This document shows positions 10,305 through 20,558 of a stretch of 23,173 nt of DNA, piece after piece. Each line of letters opens with the position of its first letter. Positions within the stretch are counted from its first letter, which is position 1. This DNA is from Rhizomucor pusillus. Taxonomy: Eukaryota; Mucoromycota; Mucoromycetes; Mucorales; Lichtheimiaceae. The position numbers were made by a program, and so were the translations under genes. The stretch lies in the NCBI GenBank assembly GCA_900175165.2, contig FWWN02000677.1, forward strand, positions 3,133 through 26,305. The letters are read 5' to 3'. A model generated the notes under the pieces. The model did no database searches. It was not told the origin of the DNA and saw nothing but the letters and a program-made list of their open reading frames with translations.

Positions 10305-12975
10305 TGGAGAAGGGTGGGGTATGCAAGACGAGAAAGAAAAAGAACAAGAGGAAAGAGGAAAGAAATAGTTTGAGGTTAAGACGAAACAAAACGCAAAGAT
10401 TTATATATGTCAAATAACAAGGAAGTTATTTGGCAGTCTCAGCACGTTTTTGGCGGCTTCAATTGCGATGAGGACCTTGATAGACTTCCAGAAACTACAA
10501 GTGTGGGAAAGAAAGCATAATAAAGATAGTAAGCAAGGATCCGTCCGTCCGAAGCGATTGTGCAACCTTTCTTTCTTTCGTCGTCTCGATACGTTTTCCG
10601 TGTTGGTGGTCTGATCGCAATGAGATTCCGACGCGCTCTGTACCTGTGCTACATTTCGTTCTCCTTGTGTCCCCACCCCCAAAAACAAACCCAACAGGCA
10701 TCGTAGCTAGACAGCGTGGTCATGATCGTGGATGATAGGCGATCTCTCTTTCCTTAATTTTCCGTCCGCATAAGATATTTTCCCATTGATACAAATTATT
10801 TTATCTGTGCTTAGAGGGTTTCTTGACGACCGTGGGCCGGATTTGAAAGTTCCATATTTGGATTGGTTGACTTGATTGTTGCCAGCTCCCATACTTTTAC
10901 GCAGCTAACGGCATCAGTGCTTGGTTGTCACTGTGAGAGATATATTTGTCTGAAATTTGACACTAATTACCAAGCGCTAAGAATGACAAATAAAGAGAGA
11001 GAGGGAGAGACATAATTCCATAGATTCTTGGATCAACCACGTATATAATCGATCTTTAACGTAAAAACTCCCAAAAACAAAAACCTTGCAAAACGAAAAC
11101 AAGACACTGTTGAGCAAATATTAGCATCAATAGCATTGCAGAAAACCGTCCGTAAAGTATAATTATCGATGATATCACCATTTACTCGTGTTTCACTACT
11201 ACAGAATCTAGTTAACATAACATTTATATTTGTTCAGGTAGGATGAACCATTTAAAGAGAGATAAATCGGTAGCAAGTCTCTCTTTTTCACTCCTTGAAA
11301 AATAAAATAATCGATATGGTTGCGGCAAACTTCTGGTTTGAGAAGTATTGTTTCAAACAAACGATCTCACAGATCAAAGTATACATATGCAATAATTGAC
11401 AGCAGCAAAGGTCCCACAGACAGCGCAGCATGCATAATTTCGAGGCTGGAACTTGTTTTATCTTGTGGGGCACATTGCGTGTGAAACACCGCTCGGGCGT
11501 TATCCCCTTTCTTTACCCGCGAAGACCGGTTTAACGATGATGGGAGATCCGGAATAAGCTCGATAATCCACTACGCATACAACAGAGATCGATCTGTCTT
11601 TCCCCGATCCATCCTCGTTACCTAATCAATTCCGTTTGGAGAGTTCTTCTCTTTTTTCTTTGCTGGAACCACGTAGCTCGTCTCTAGCATCGTAATTTAG
11701 GTCCACTCTTCATGAGCCGTTATTCCTTGTACTTCAAGATATTGTACCCTGCTTTCAAATATTCTTGGCCATCATACTTCGTGGAACACACAGTCAATAC
11801 TATCCGGGGACATAGATTATCTTTCGATACTATATACAAGCATCGCAAGTCATAAAATAGAAATAGTCTTATCTCTCGTCGTATATGATATCGACGAGCT
11901 CGTTAGTTGCAACGACAGACCACGTATCCCTGATTAGTAACTGTCTCTAGATTATGGTCATAGAACGTTCCAACCTGCCACAAGCCCGCTCTTGCCCGTT
12001 ATGTGCATAGATTCAATCTCCTTAGCGATTCCTGGTAAAGAAAGGAAGGAAGTTTACGAGCCATTCAAGGTTTAGCCGCACAGCCTCCTTCAGAGTCAAG
12101 CAACTTTATTCTTTTCCTGTTTTGCGCTATCTCACACATTCTAAAGGATTTGCAGCTGACATTATGCTATTAAGGAGAAAGATTTTAGGCCGGAGAAATC
12201 GCATTCCGAGTAATTGGAACACTATCCTGCTAGCGAGATCTCCAGTCTGACAAGCTTATGCTATGCGATAAGATGTAGCAGTTGCAGCTTACTCTCCTTT
12301 GCTGTCAAGCAAGCAAAAGGAATATAAAAAAAATCATCCCTCATAAATGTAGGGCCACTCCGTTCCGAAATGCTTACAGTGATCGTGGATTATCCCACTT
12401 ATCGTGACCTCAATCTATGCCTGAGAAATCTCTCGGCCGAGATCCTCACGGATATCCTCCTGTCTATTTTAAATTTAGTCGCAGGTTATTCTTCGGTTCC
12501 ACACACATTGCAGCGGCTCCAAAAGCGTGGGACACGTGCCGAAAACAGAAGGATGAGGTGGATGATCATCTTTCCAAATGGCTAGCTAGCTCTGGAGAGA
12601 GTAGCTGCACAGTAATTTGTTGCTAGGTATCACATTTCATCAGAAATCAGAGATCTGAATCTTGCATGCATATTTTGCTGATACACACTCTAGAAAGTTT
12701 TGTTGTGTTTGCAAGATTTAGAGATTGGATGCCTGTGCTGGCATAGTTATCAATAGAAATAGTATTACAAGCTGGAGTCTTTAAACTATAGTTTTAAGGT
12801 TTAATGAGTTGTAACTTGGAGAGAGGACTGAACTCGTAGCAATGGGTGTTTCTGCTGGCTATGCAAAGTTTGGAAAATTGCTCTCTTGCGTGTGTGTATA
12901 CAATAGTTGTGTCACAGCTCCGTCATCTGCATCTGCTGCTGCTGTGTAAATCGATGGTGGTAGCAACGTGTGTTG
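10305..12975. other. Large gene-poor stretch between Mga2/Spt23-like and EMC6 genes
   Basis: It lies upstream of the Mga2/Spt23-like gene and downstream of EMC6. The first 70 nt next to the ATG (10305-10375) are almost pure pyrimidine on the sense strand, as in fungal leaders. Other content: a GA-rich microsatellite near 10985-11010, a perfect 9-bp inverted repeat (11254-11262 with 11278-11286, 15-nt loop), and many short open frames without recognisable similarity. One of these, 12417-12626 on the plus strand (69 aa, with WDTCRKQKDEVDDHLSKWL), looks somewhat protein-like but has no family. No tRNA, 5S or snRNA signature and no transposon protein was seen. Confidence 0.5.
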
Positions 12976-13320
12976 TTATTGATACAGGTGAACAAGACCG
13001 TACAAAAAGGTATGGAACAGGATATATGATAATAAACCGCCAAGTGCTCCATCCACGACCAATTCGCGCCAGCCATTCATAAAGTATCTTGATGGCTGGG
13101 AACGGCTCTTGATAAGGATAAGCATCGTTGCAAGAATTGTCCAGCTCAGGGCATAGAATAGGAAGCCGCTCCAGTTCGTCAGACCGAGGATGCCCGCTGC
13201 TGATCCTGCAATGGCCGCGAAACACGAGCGAATGAACTGCAGCTGCTTCATATTATGTGCAACGTGAGGTTGGTAAAACCTGTGTGCATCTTGATTGGGT
13301 GGATTCACGTTCGGATTCAT
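12976..13320 (-). CDS. EMC6: EMC6, ER membrane protein complex subunit 6, 114 aa
   Basis: The product contains QLQFIRSCFAAIAGSAAGIL, GLTNWSGFLFYALSW, a short loop with SRYFMNGW, and LLSYILFHTFLYGLVHLYQ at the end, which is the EMC6 pattern of hydrophobic spans ending in WTFLYGxVHxY. EMC6 is a core membrane subunit of the EMC insertase that places certain transmembrane segments in the ER. I chose the ATG at 13320 because it has a purine at -3 and yields 114 residues, close to the 108-110 of yeast and human EMC6. The frame stays open upstream to another ATG at 13458 (160 aa, weak context), and a GTAGGT...TTGACAG pair between the two could be a leader intron. The fold call is firm, the N-terminus is not. 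Confidence 0.92.
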   Translation of the reverse strand: MNPNVNPPNQDAHRFYQPHVAHNMKQLQFIRSCFAAIAGSAAGILGLTNWSGFLFYALSWTILATMLILIKSRSQPSRYFMNGWRELVVDGALGGLLSYILFHTFLYGLVHLYQ

Positions 13321-13643
13321 TGCTGTCAAGACGTGTTGGTCAAAGGCGGAGAGCGGGGAAGCATCATCACCACCGCCCAAATTCTCCCCCCTTTTCGCTG
13401 CCAGATCACCTACTTTACAAATATTTACATTCGTATTTGTATTATCCAATATTGTCATATATTGATAGAGATATTCACCGCGTCATTATCCGAGTATTTG
13501 ACAACAATGCACTTTATGATGAGGTTAGGGGGCACCTGTTTACCAGTGCAAAAGTTCTGATATTCAGATACGAGATAATAGGTTTATTTGGTAGCGTGTG
13601 GTATCCTCTATGGTGCCAAGTACTTTAAATATCGATATTATAT
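13321..13643. other. Spacer between EMC6 start and arrestin stop
   Basis: This holds the EMC6 promoter and/or leader (with the in-frame extension to 13458) and the 3' flank of the arrestin gene. No separate gene was seen. Confidence 0.4.
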
Positions 13644-15438
13644 TTAGCAACGTTGCAGGTTTCCATTGGTATTCTGTGACCGGCGCAGTTTCTCTTGTTT
13701 TCTCATTGCCCTCAAAAGATCACCATCGTCTTCATCGTCGTCGTCGTCGCTGTCTTCTAAAGATGAAGAAGGCTGAATATTATCTGTATCTCTCGGTTGC
13801 TCGCTGTCAACTTTAGAATATCGTTTATCAGGTTTAATTGCCTCGAGCTCTTCCTCCGAATCAGAGTCGGGAAACATGTCGAAAAATATGATATTTCCAG
13901 TCGGTTTTGATTGCTCACTGTTTGCTGCTGTTGAAGATGGCTTGTGCTCTTCGCTCTGCTGACGAACAGAGCTTGGGAGAGAGGACGTTGCAGTTCGGGC
14001 ATCTTCTGTGGTTGATACACTGGTAACCGACGAGGCGGCCGAGTCCGCTTGAGGTGATGACAAATTTGCTGATGATCGAGAACTCTTTGGTTTGAAGTTA
14101 GAAAACGTATGTCTAAAAGATCCGCTTTTGGAGGAGGACTGGGCGGATGCTTGCTGCTGCTGATGGGAGGACGAGTTGCTACTTTTTCGGCGAAACATAC
14201 TGCTCATTCCCAGCTTTTTCCTCTTCTTTTCCTCTGCAGGCTCTGCAACTGTGATCTCTGGAAGCGTATAGGATGGCGGTCGCATAGTAGGTGCATCGGC
14301 AGCTGCATCGATCAGTATGGGAGTATCAACGAACATGTACCCGAGTTCCGAGTGACCTCCAGTAAGAGGTTTGTAGATGGCATGGGGATGGACGAGCACT
14401 TGAATGCAAACCTTGTACTCTACAGTCACTAGACGTCCGCTGGCGACGGTGATGGTTGGTATGGCATCCACTGGGATTGGTAAACTTTGCGATATCGTCT
14501 GCACAGAGTAGTCGGTTTTCATTAATAGATTGACATCCGCGTGCACCGCGTATGCTTGCTCAGATATAACCTTGGTCCTTTACATCTTGAATTAGTGTAC
14601 ATTTCCTAACTGACAATTTACACTCTACCTTTCTCCGCATGTCAGAGTACATATTCTCATTAATGAAATGGCAATTCCACGTTTTCGTCTGTATGGGCAT
14701 TCATGCCATATATGTGCTACAAATGGAATCACATCGCCTAAAACCAACTCGCTTAAATTACAACTGGTTGCATTTATCCACTATTTTTGTCTTTACCTTG
14801 TTCGCGAGCTTTACACGGGACAGTGATCTTGGTTGCAGGCTGATACTGCCTCTGAGTACCAGTCTCATCGGTAACCAAAGCTTTAAATATAGCCTCGCTG
14901 GCTTGTTGGTCTGTTGCATTCATATGGTTGTAAGGCAATGCCAGGATCGGCACCAAAACCTGCGCAGACGGTCGTTGCTCCTGGTCATTGATAATGATGC
15001 GGATCCGGTATTCTACACGAGCTTCTGCCGTTTCATCACGTATCTGCGGAAATTCGACGTTAATGCTAACTTCGTCCACGGCAATCAATCTCTTTATGCG
15101 GGCGGTACCTCAAATGATGAAGGCAAATCAGCAGATTCAGGCACTTTGAGTTTAAACGGGTATACGAGTTCCTTGTCAGCTACCAGGTCGATCGACTCGC
15201 TCGTATGGCCTCGGACAAACGTGCCCGCTGCTTTGAGACTCCAAACTTCTTTGAAGTATTCGCAGCTGTCTTGCATTTGCCCGATGCGCGTGCAGACATG
15301 GCCACTCCAAACAATTCGTAGGCTGGATAAGCGTTCGTGGCGCGGCGAAAGAACTACACTTCCTTCCAAAGTATCTCCAGGACGATACTGTATCCGGTCC
15401 GGAGGAAGCCAAATCGACACATGCTCCATTCCAGTCAT
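13644..15438 (-). CDS. Alpha-arrestin (arrestin N and C domains) with PPxY motif, 539 aa, four exons
   Basis: Exons are 15438-15109, 15043-14797, 14737-14629 and 14577-13644. The N domain (residues about 5-160) shows PPDRIQYRPGDTLEGSVVL, LRIVWSGHVCTRIG, FKLKVPESADLPSSFE and ARVEYRIRIII. The C domain (about 175-300) shows RRKRGIAISL, CGERTKVISEQAYAVHADVN, LPIPVDAIPTI and LVTVEYKVCIQVLV. A PPSY motif at about 329-332 fits binding to Rsp5/Nedd4-type WW domains; alpha-arrestins of this kind are adaptors that direct ubiquitination and endocytosis of plasma-membrane transporters. The rest is a Ser-rich, likely disordered tail with an acidic run (EDSDDDDDEDDGD) near the end. Exon 3 is only 109 nt. 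The frame is open upstream of 15438 for about 38 codons without ATG, so a further 5' exon cannot be excluded. The orthologue in yeast is not identifiable by eye. Confidence 0.87.
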
Positions 15439-15677
15439 AAGAAATAGCGAAGAAACAACCTGCTGAATGGGTTGTGCAACGTCAATGGGTTCGGGGCTTA
15501 GCCCGTTCCAACTTGTTCGAATAACATTTAAGGGAAACTCTTGTATCGACTGCCACGTTTAGATGGCTCTGCATCCTTCATTTATTTTCAAAGACGGTAT
15601 ACGCTATTGTAAACAGAACGGGAAGAAAAAATGTATACATTCCAAAAGATAAGTATAAAATACACGCAAAAGCTTTT

Positions 15678-18600
15678 TTATGCATAGGGGTTGGCGCCCA
15701 ATACACGGATAAGCGGTGGTGTTTTCACCATCTCGATGGATACCAGTACTTGGATCTTATCCATGGCCATGATAGTTTGAGACGCTTGATCAGGACGGTA
15801 AGCTGTGCTGTCTGAAAGGCGTTCCATAAGCATCGATGCTCGCTTGCTAGTGGATCGTGTCTTTTCTGGAAGAATAACTGGAGGCTGCTGTGTCTCTTGA
15901 GTTTTCGAGGTTTCAGATCCGACGCCGTTGGTTTGAGACTGCGTGGATTCCACCATTCTTTGCACCTTGCCATTTGTCTCGGCTTGCATCTCGGCTATAA
16001 TTGCTTCCTCATCCATATCTTCCTCGTCTTCATCGTCAGATAGGCTCCAAGGATGCTGCTTGCCTGTTGTGGTATCAACTCCCTTCTTCCAGTACATCGT
16101 CAGTGCGCGTTTCTCCCGATCGAAGTCAGATCTCCAGACAGGCAAGTTGGCCAGGTGGATACGACGCTCTAGATTGAGCTCGGGAATCATAATATCAAAG
16201 AATTGATCAAACACTGCAACCACCGTAGCCTCCTTGCGTACAGTCGTAATGTTTGAGTCAGGCTGTTTGATACCTCTTTGGTTCAGATACACGGCTAACC
16301 ACATCGAGATACTTTGCTCGCGAGCGTAAATTGCAGCTTCCTTCTTGACATTGCAGTGTTGAGCCAACTTTTGAACGGTATCGCGATCCAAATAGAATCG
16401 TTTTTCTAAGATCAAACGATTAGTTGAATGGTTCATGGAGCACATAGGTTCGCGCCTTACCTCCTGAAAGGGTCGCTTCCAACTGTCGGTGAACAATGAT
16501 ATCAGAGAACCGGCTTGAAGGTGCAGTGAAATGTGTGAATAGCGGTGCATTAAGTGCATAGTGCCCATATTTCAGGATATCCAAAGTGCCTGTGCAGAAG
16601 TACTTTGGTGGCTGCATTGTCTTAAGTACCATAACTGACAACGCTTTGCGAAGCGTCGGGTCTTGAATGGACTCGATTGATCGTTCAATGGCACCTGCGC
16701 TGGATATATCGATAGGAACGTTGAGGTATCGGGAGACATAGTCTTCGAGTTCACGCTGTTAAGAAATATGGAAAATCAGTATGTACTCATCAATAAAATC
16801 CGCGTGATCTTGCCACTTTCACTTACGATTTTGCGAGCATCCGGGGGCGCATGCCGACGCAAAAGAGCTTGCTCAGGGAAGTGGCTAGATACCCTTTGAG
16901 CAACACTTTGATTGGCAATCAAGAAGAGCTCCTTTGTGATAATTTGGGATGGTTTCTTCTTGGCGATCGCAATGCTGACGGGCTCGTGTTTTTCACCGAA
17001 TTCAAAGGCAAGTTCCTGTCGCATTTGGGACATGCCGCCTTCGGCATATCGTGTCTCATGAAGCTGTGTCGCAATGCTGTACAATGTACGGATATCTTGC
17101 TCAAGGCCTTCCCGGATTGCAGCATCGGAAACGCTGTCCAAAGTACCACTGTTGATAACAGTCTGCGCATCTTCGTAGGAAACATTTGCGCAAGGTCTAT
17201 CAAAAATTCCATTGGTACATTGACTCGCCTTGCTTCACAGAATAGGAGGAAGACTTACGTGATAACGGTTTTGCCAAACCAGGTGTCCAAAACTTTTCCT
17301 GCAGAGCTCATCTTGTAAACCACTGAGAAGGCGAGTCTATTACTTCATTAGTACTCATGTCGCCTGCAACGTAATGTAATGGTCACTTACCTCTTCTCGT
17401 TTGCAACCAGATTGGTAACCTTTTCGGTCAAGTCGGTCGGCAAAATAGGTACAAACTTGTGGATTAACTCGACACGCACGGCACGAGCACGAGCTTCCTT
17501 ATCCATAGGAGAGTGAGGCTTGATAAAGTGAGCGACATCGCTGACGTGAATGCCAATATCATAAATATCTTCGCCGATCTTTTGAATGGAGATAGCATTG
17601 TCCAGAACTGCATTTTCAATGTTAGCTTACAGTCATTGTCAATATTCATCAATCACGACTCACCTTTAGAACCTGCTTCAGCCAGTGTGAAGATACGAAC
17701 GTCAGTAATCTCGCGACGGCCCTCCAAGTCCTCTGCCGAGATCTCGTAAGGGATGGAAGGTAGACATTGTCGCACAGCTTCAGAAAACTCGGTGTCTGTC
17801 ACATTATTATCTGCCAGAATAGCTTGTGTTTGTACATCCAAGTCTTCAATTCTTCCTAGTTCGCGCTCAAGAGTGCCAAAAGGATGCAAAGATGTGATAG
17901 GCCAACGCTTGATAGATCCCTGCAAAGCAAGATTTTTAGCGTTATGATTCAAGGGTTCAACTTTTGATATTTCAATTTACCACAAATAGTCGATTTGCAT
18001 AATTCTCTGGATTTTCGACGAAGTCTTCCGGTGCTTGCTCGATAGGAATGGCAATGAGTGGCACTCGTTTATCAGTAGCCTTGAACCATACAATGCGGGG
18101 TGCTTCCTTCTTGGGAGCCTGTCCAGTCTCCGCTTTCTGAGCCTCCTCTGCAGCCTTTTCTTCCTGGGCGCGCTTGTTGTTGGGACGCATAAGGGTCAGA
18201 GTACCGGAGAATACCTGATTCTGAGCGCGCTCCAAAATGGCCACAACGACACCGCAGTATTTGGGTTTGACGGTATCCACATCGCTGTCGCCACCAAATA
18301 TAATTTCATTTTCATCCTCTTCGTCAGGCAAACGGACCTTGGGTTGGCCGCCGTTGCGTGCAAGTTTGGCCTCTTCCTTCTCCTTCTTTTCTCGCAATAC
18401 CTTTTCGACATCAACCAAACGGATGGCGACGACATCGCCTTCCAAGGCACGGTTGCGATCGCGCGAGCCACAAACATATATATCGGCATCCAGATCATCG
18501 CACGAGACATATGCGTCGCTGCGGTTACGTTTGTTGACACGCAACATGCCGCGCACAAGCTGGCGGGAACGGAACAACGGCGTCAAGGCTGAGAAAGGCA

Positions 18601-19893
18601 AATGAGCAATAAATAGCGGTCGTCGCTGATGCGGGTTTGCATCGTCTCGAGTGAAGTTGACGCGAGTTGGAGTAAACGGAACAAGGTTGAAGGAATGGCG
18701 ATACGAAGCTGTTCTAGGCGAAGGTGCAGCGCTTCCACCTGTAATTAAATGAATAATTTAGTCGATTGTTGCTTGTCCTTTTAAATACTTGTCGTCCTCC
18801 GAACTTACTGCTTCTCCAGTCGTATTGCGACGATCTTCTGTTCATCACCTTGTTGGAATCGTTGCCAAGGCTAAGCGGCTTATTAAAAGAGATACGCCTA
18901 TTGGATCGAGGTTCAGCCAGCGGCTGGTTCTCTGTTACAGTAGGCAGTTGCAAACTCATGCGCTTGCCAGTGCTGATGCTGCCAGAGATATTGCCATTGA
19001 ATCCGCTCATGTCAGAGAAACGTCGACTATCACCAAACGGCTGGTCGGAAGTATCGTCTTCGTTGCTGGCTCGTTTGCTGTATGTTCCCATCAATTTCGC
19101 TTCCGCTTCTGCCAATGCTGCCTCGCGAGAAACATAAACATCCTCCTCCTGCTCACTGATGCTGCTGGCACGCATGCGCATCACACTGCTGCGGCGACGA
19201 TCGGTTGACTTGGCTTCAGACGGGAGAGGCAAAAGAGACTGGATGTCGATTCCGCTGTTCCGGTTGCTTGCGCCACTGCCATGAGAGAGACGTCTGTTGC
19301 TGCTGGAGCTCGCAGTTGGTCCCAAGGACTTTCTGCTACCTCGGCGACCGGTGGAGACAGAAGTAGAAGGAGCACCAGCACCAGCACCAGCAATTTCTTC
19401 CTTTGCATTATATGGTGGAAGAGACTTTAAGGTGTTGATCATATCCTGAAGCGAATCAACTGTGACAGACTGTTCATCGTGGTGCGCTCTGCTGTCTTCT
19501 TCCTCAGCAAGTGTATGTAACCCAAAGTTTGTATTCCGGCGGCTACCGCCCTGATTGGGCACCATATCGGATAAGGTGGCGGACTTGCTTCGTTGATGGC
19601 CGCGTTGGTGTTGTCGCGAAGGAGGATGTCTCGCCTCGCCGGTTGGGCCAAACGCATGGAAAGACCGACGTTTATCAGCACTTCTTGACGATGATGGCGG
19701 CGACTAGATTGCGAAGGGTGAGTAAAGATCGCACGTCTGCAGACGCAGACCCTGTCCTCTGTATCTTGTTTCCATACAGAGGTGCGTCACCCATGCCGGG
19801 AAGGCCACTTACGGTTTGCTCGGGAGGGTCAAACAGACCACGAGTACTCTCAGGCGCCGTTTGTTGCTCCAATGTTTCAATGTCGTTTTCCAT
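15678..19893 (-). CDS. SSD1: SSD1, RNB-fold RNA-binding protein (inactive nuclease), 1225 aa, nine exons
   Basis: Exons are 19893-19813, 19703-18809, 18738-17981, 17919-17664, 17607-17391, 17336-17259, 17196-16827, 16755-16461 and 16405-15678. Residues 1 to about 330 are Ser/Arg-rich and disordered, then QRRPLFIAHLPFSALTPLF leads to the cold-shock part (GMLRVNKRNRSDAYVS, CGSRDRNRALEGDVVAIRL), and the RNB domain runs from about 580 to 1000. Ssd1 binds the 5' leaders of cell-wall mRNAs, represses or localises them, and is controlled by the NDR kinase Cbk1. One site of the Cbk1 type, H63-x-R-x-x-S68, is present, along with many R-R-x-S sites. RNB catalytic Asp positions read A658, V664, D666, N667, so nuclease activity should be absent, as in yeast Ssd1. 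The first ATG is at 19893. Length is close to yeast Ssd1 (1250 aa). Confidence 0.95.
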
Positions 19894-20558
19894 TGGGATG
19901 CCAGAAACGAAAGGAACGAAAAGCAATCAGCGCTTTTAAAAGATGTAAAAAGAGAGGTTGTGTGTCTTTAAACGATACAAAGAAAAAGAGTTGAAAGGAA
20001 GAAGAGGAAAGATGGGGACAGCATTGTTGCAGGCTTTGAGACTTTCACAACCCTTGCCCATTTCAAACGCCGTCTCAACTGTGCAACCGCACACGCTTCC
20101 ATTGCAAACCCTTTTTCTCATGACTGTGGACAAGAAAACTGACTGCCGACACCATTCCTGCACTGTTTATACTTGGAGAGTATCAGTGCTGTACAGAAAG
20201 GCATAGCTGATCAACATGCGATGATTTTATTTTTTTTTTTTCTGAAAGAGAGAAGCATCGGTGTTTAGACAAAAGTTTATTTCTTCTTAGGGCCAGCAGC
20301 CGTACTGTATGTAGTTTCTTTGCCCAGGGTGCTTTAAAATACCGGATGGTACATGGCGTCGCGAACAGAATTTGAGTAACAAAAAAAAGCAATATCTCTG
20401 CTATCATCACAGCATTAGTTGAAACTTGCGAATCATCTCTCTCTATCTGTATAAAATAAGCTTTTCAGGCACACAAATATAAATTCGAGACAATATAATT
20501 AGGTGAGCTTTTTTTAGAGCTGGAATCGACAAAACCAGGAATTTTACTTTTTTCTTGT
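19894..20558. other. Spacer between SSD1 start and CCT3 stop
   Basis: It should hold the SSD1 promoter and leader and the CCT3 3' flank. A poly-T run lies at about 20229-20240 on the plus strand. Short open frames on both strands match nothing I recognise. No RNA gene signature was seen. Confidence 0.45.

Noticed and set aside
10410..10701. Overlapping minus-strand frames upstream of the Mga2/Spt23-like start, considered as extra 5' exons
   Set aside because: They have no match to the family N-terminus, and the ATG at 10304 already gives a clean frame after a pyrimidine-rich leader.
11254..11286. Perfect 9-bp inverted repeat with 15-nt loop
   Set aside because: It is made of GA/TC-rich simple sequence in a region full of such tracts. 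No further structure or nearby gene supports an RNA or a terminator role.
14639..15466. 275-codon plus-strand open frame
   Set aside because: It runs antisense to exons and introns of the arrestin gene, whose domains and splice sites are clear. Its own translation resembles no family.
18035..18592. 185-codon plus-strand open frame
   Set aside because: It is antisense to SSD1 exon 3, which carries conserved cold-shock and RNB-flanking motifs.
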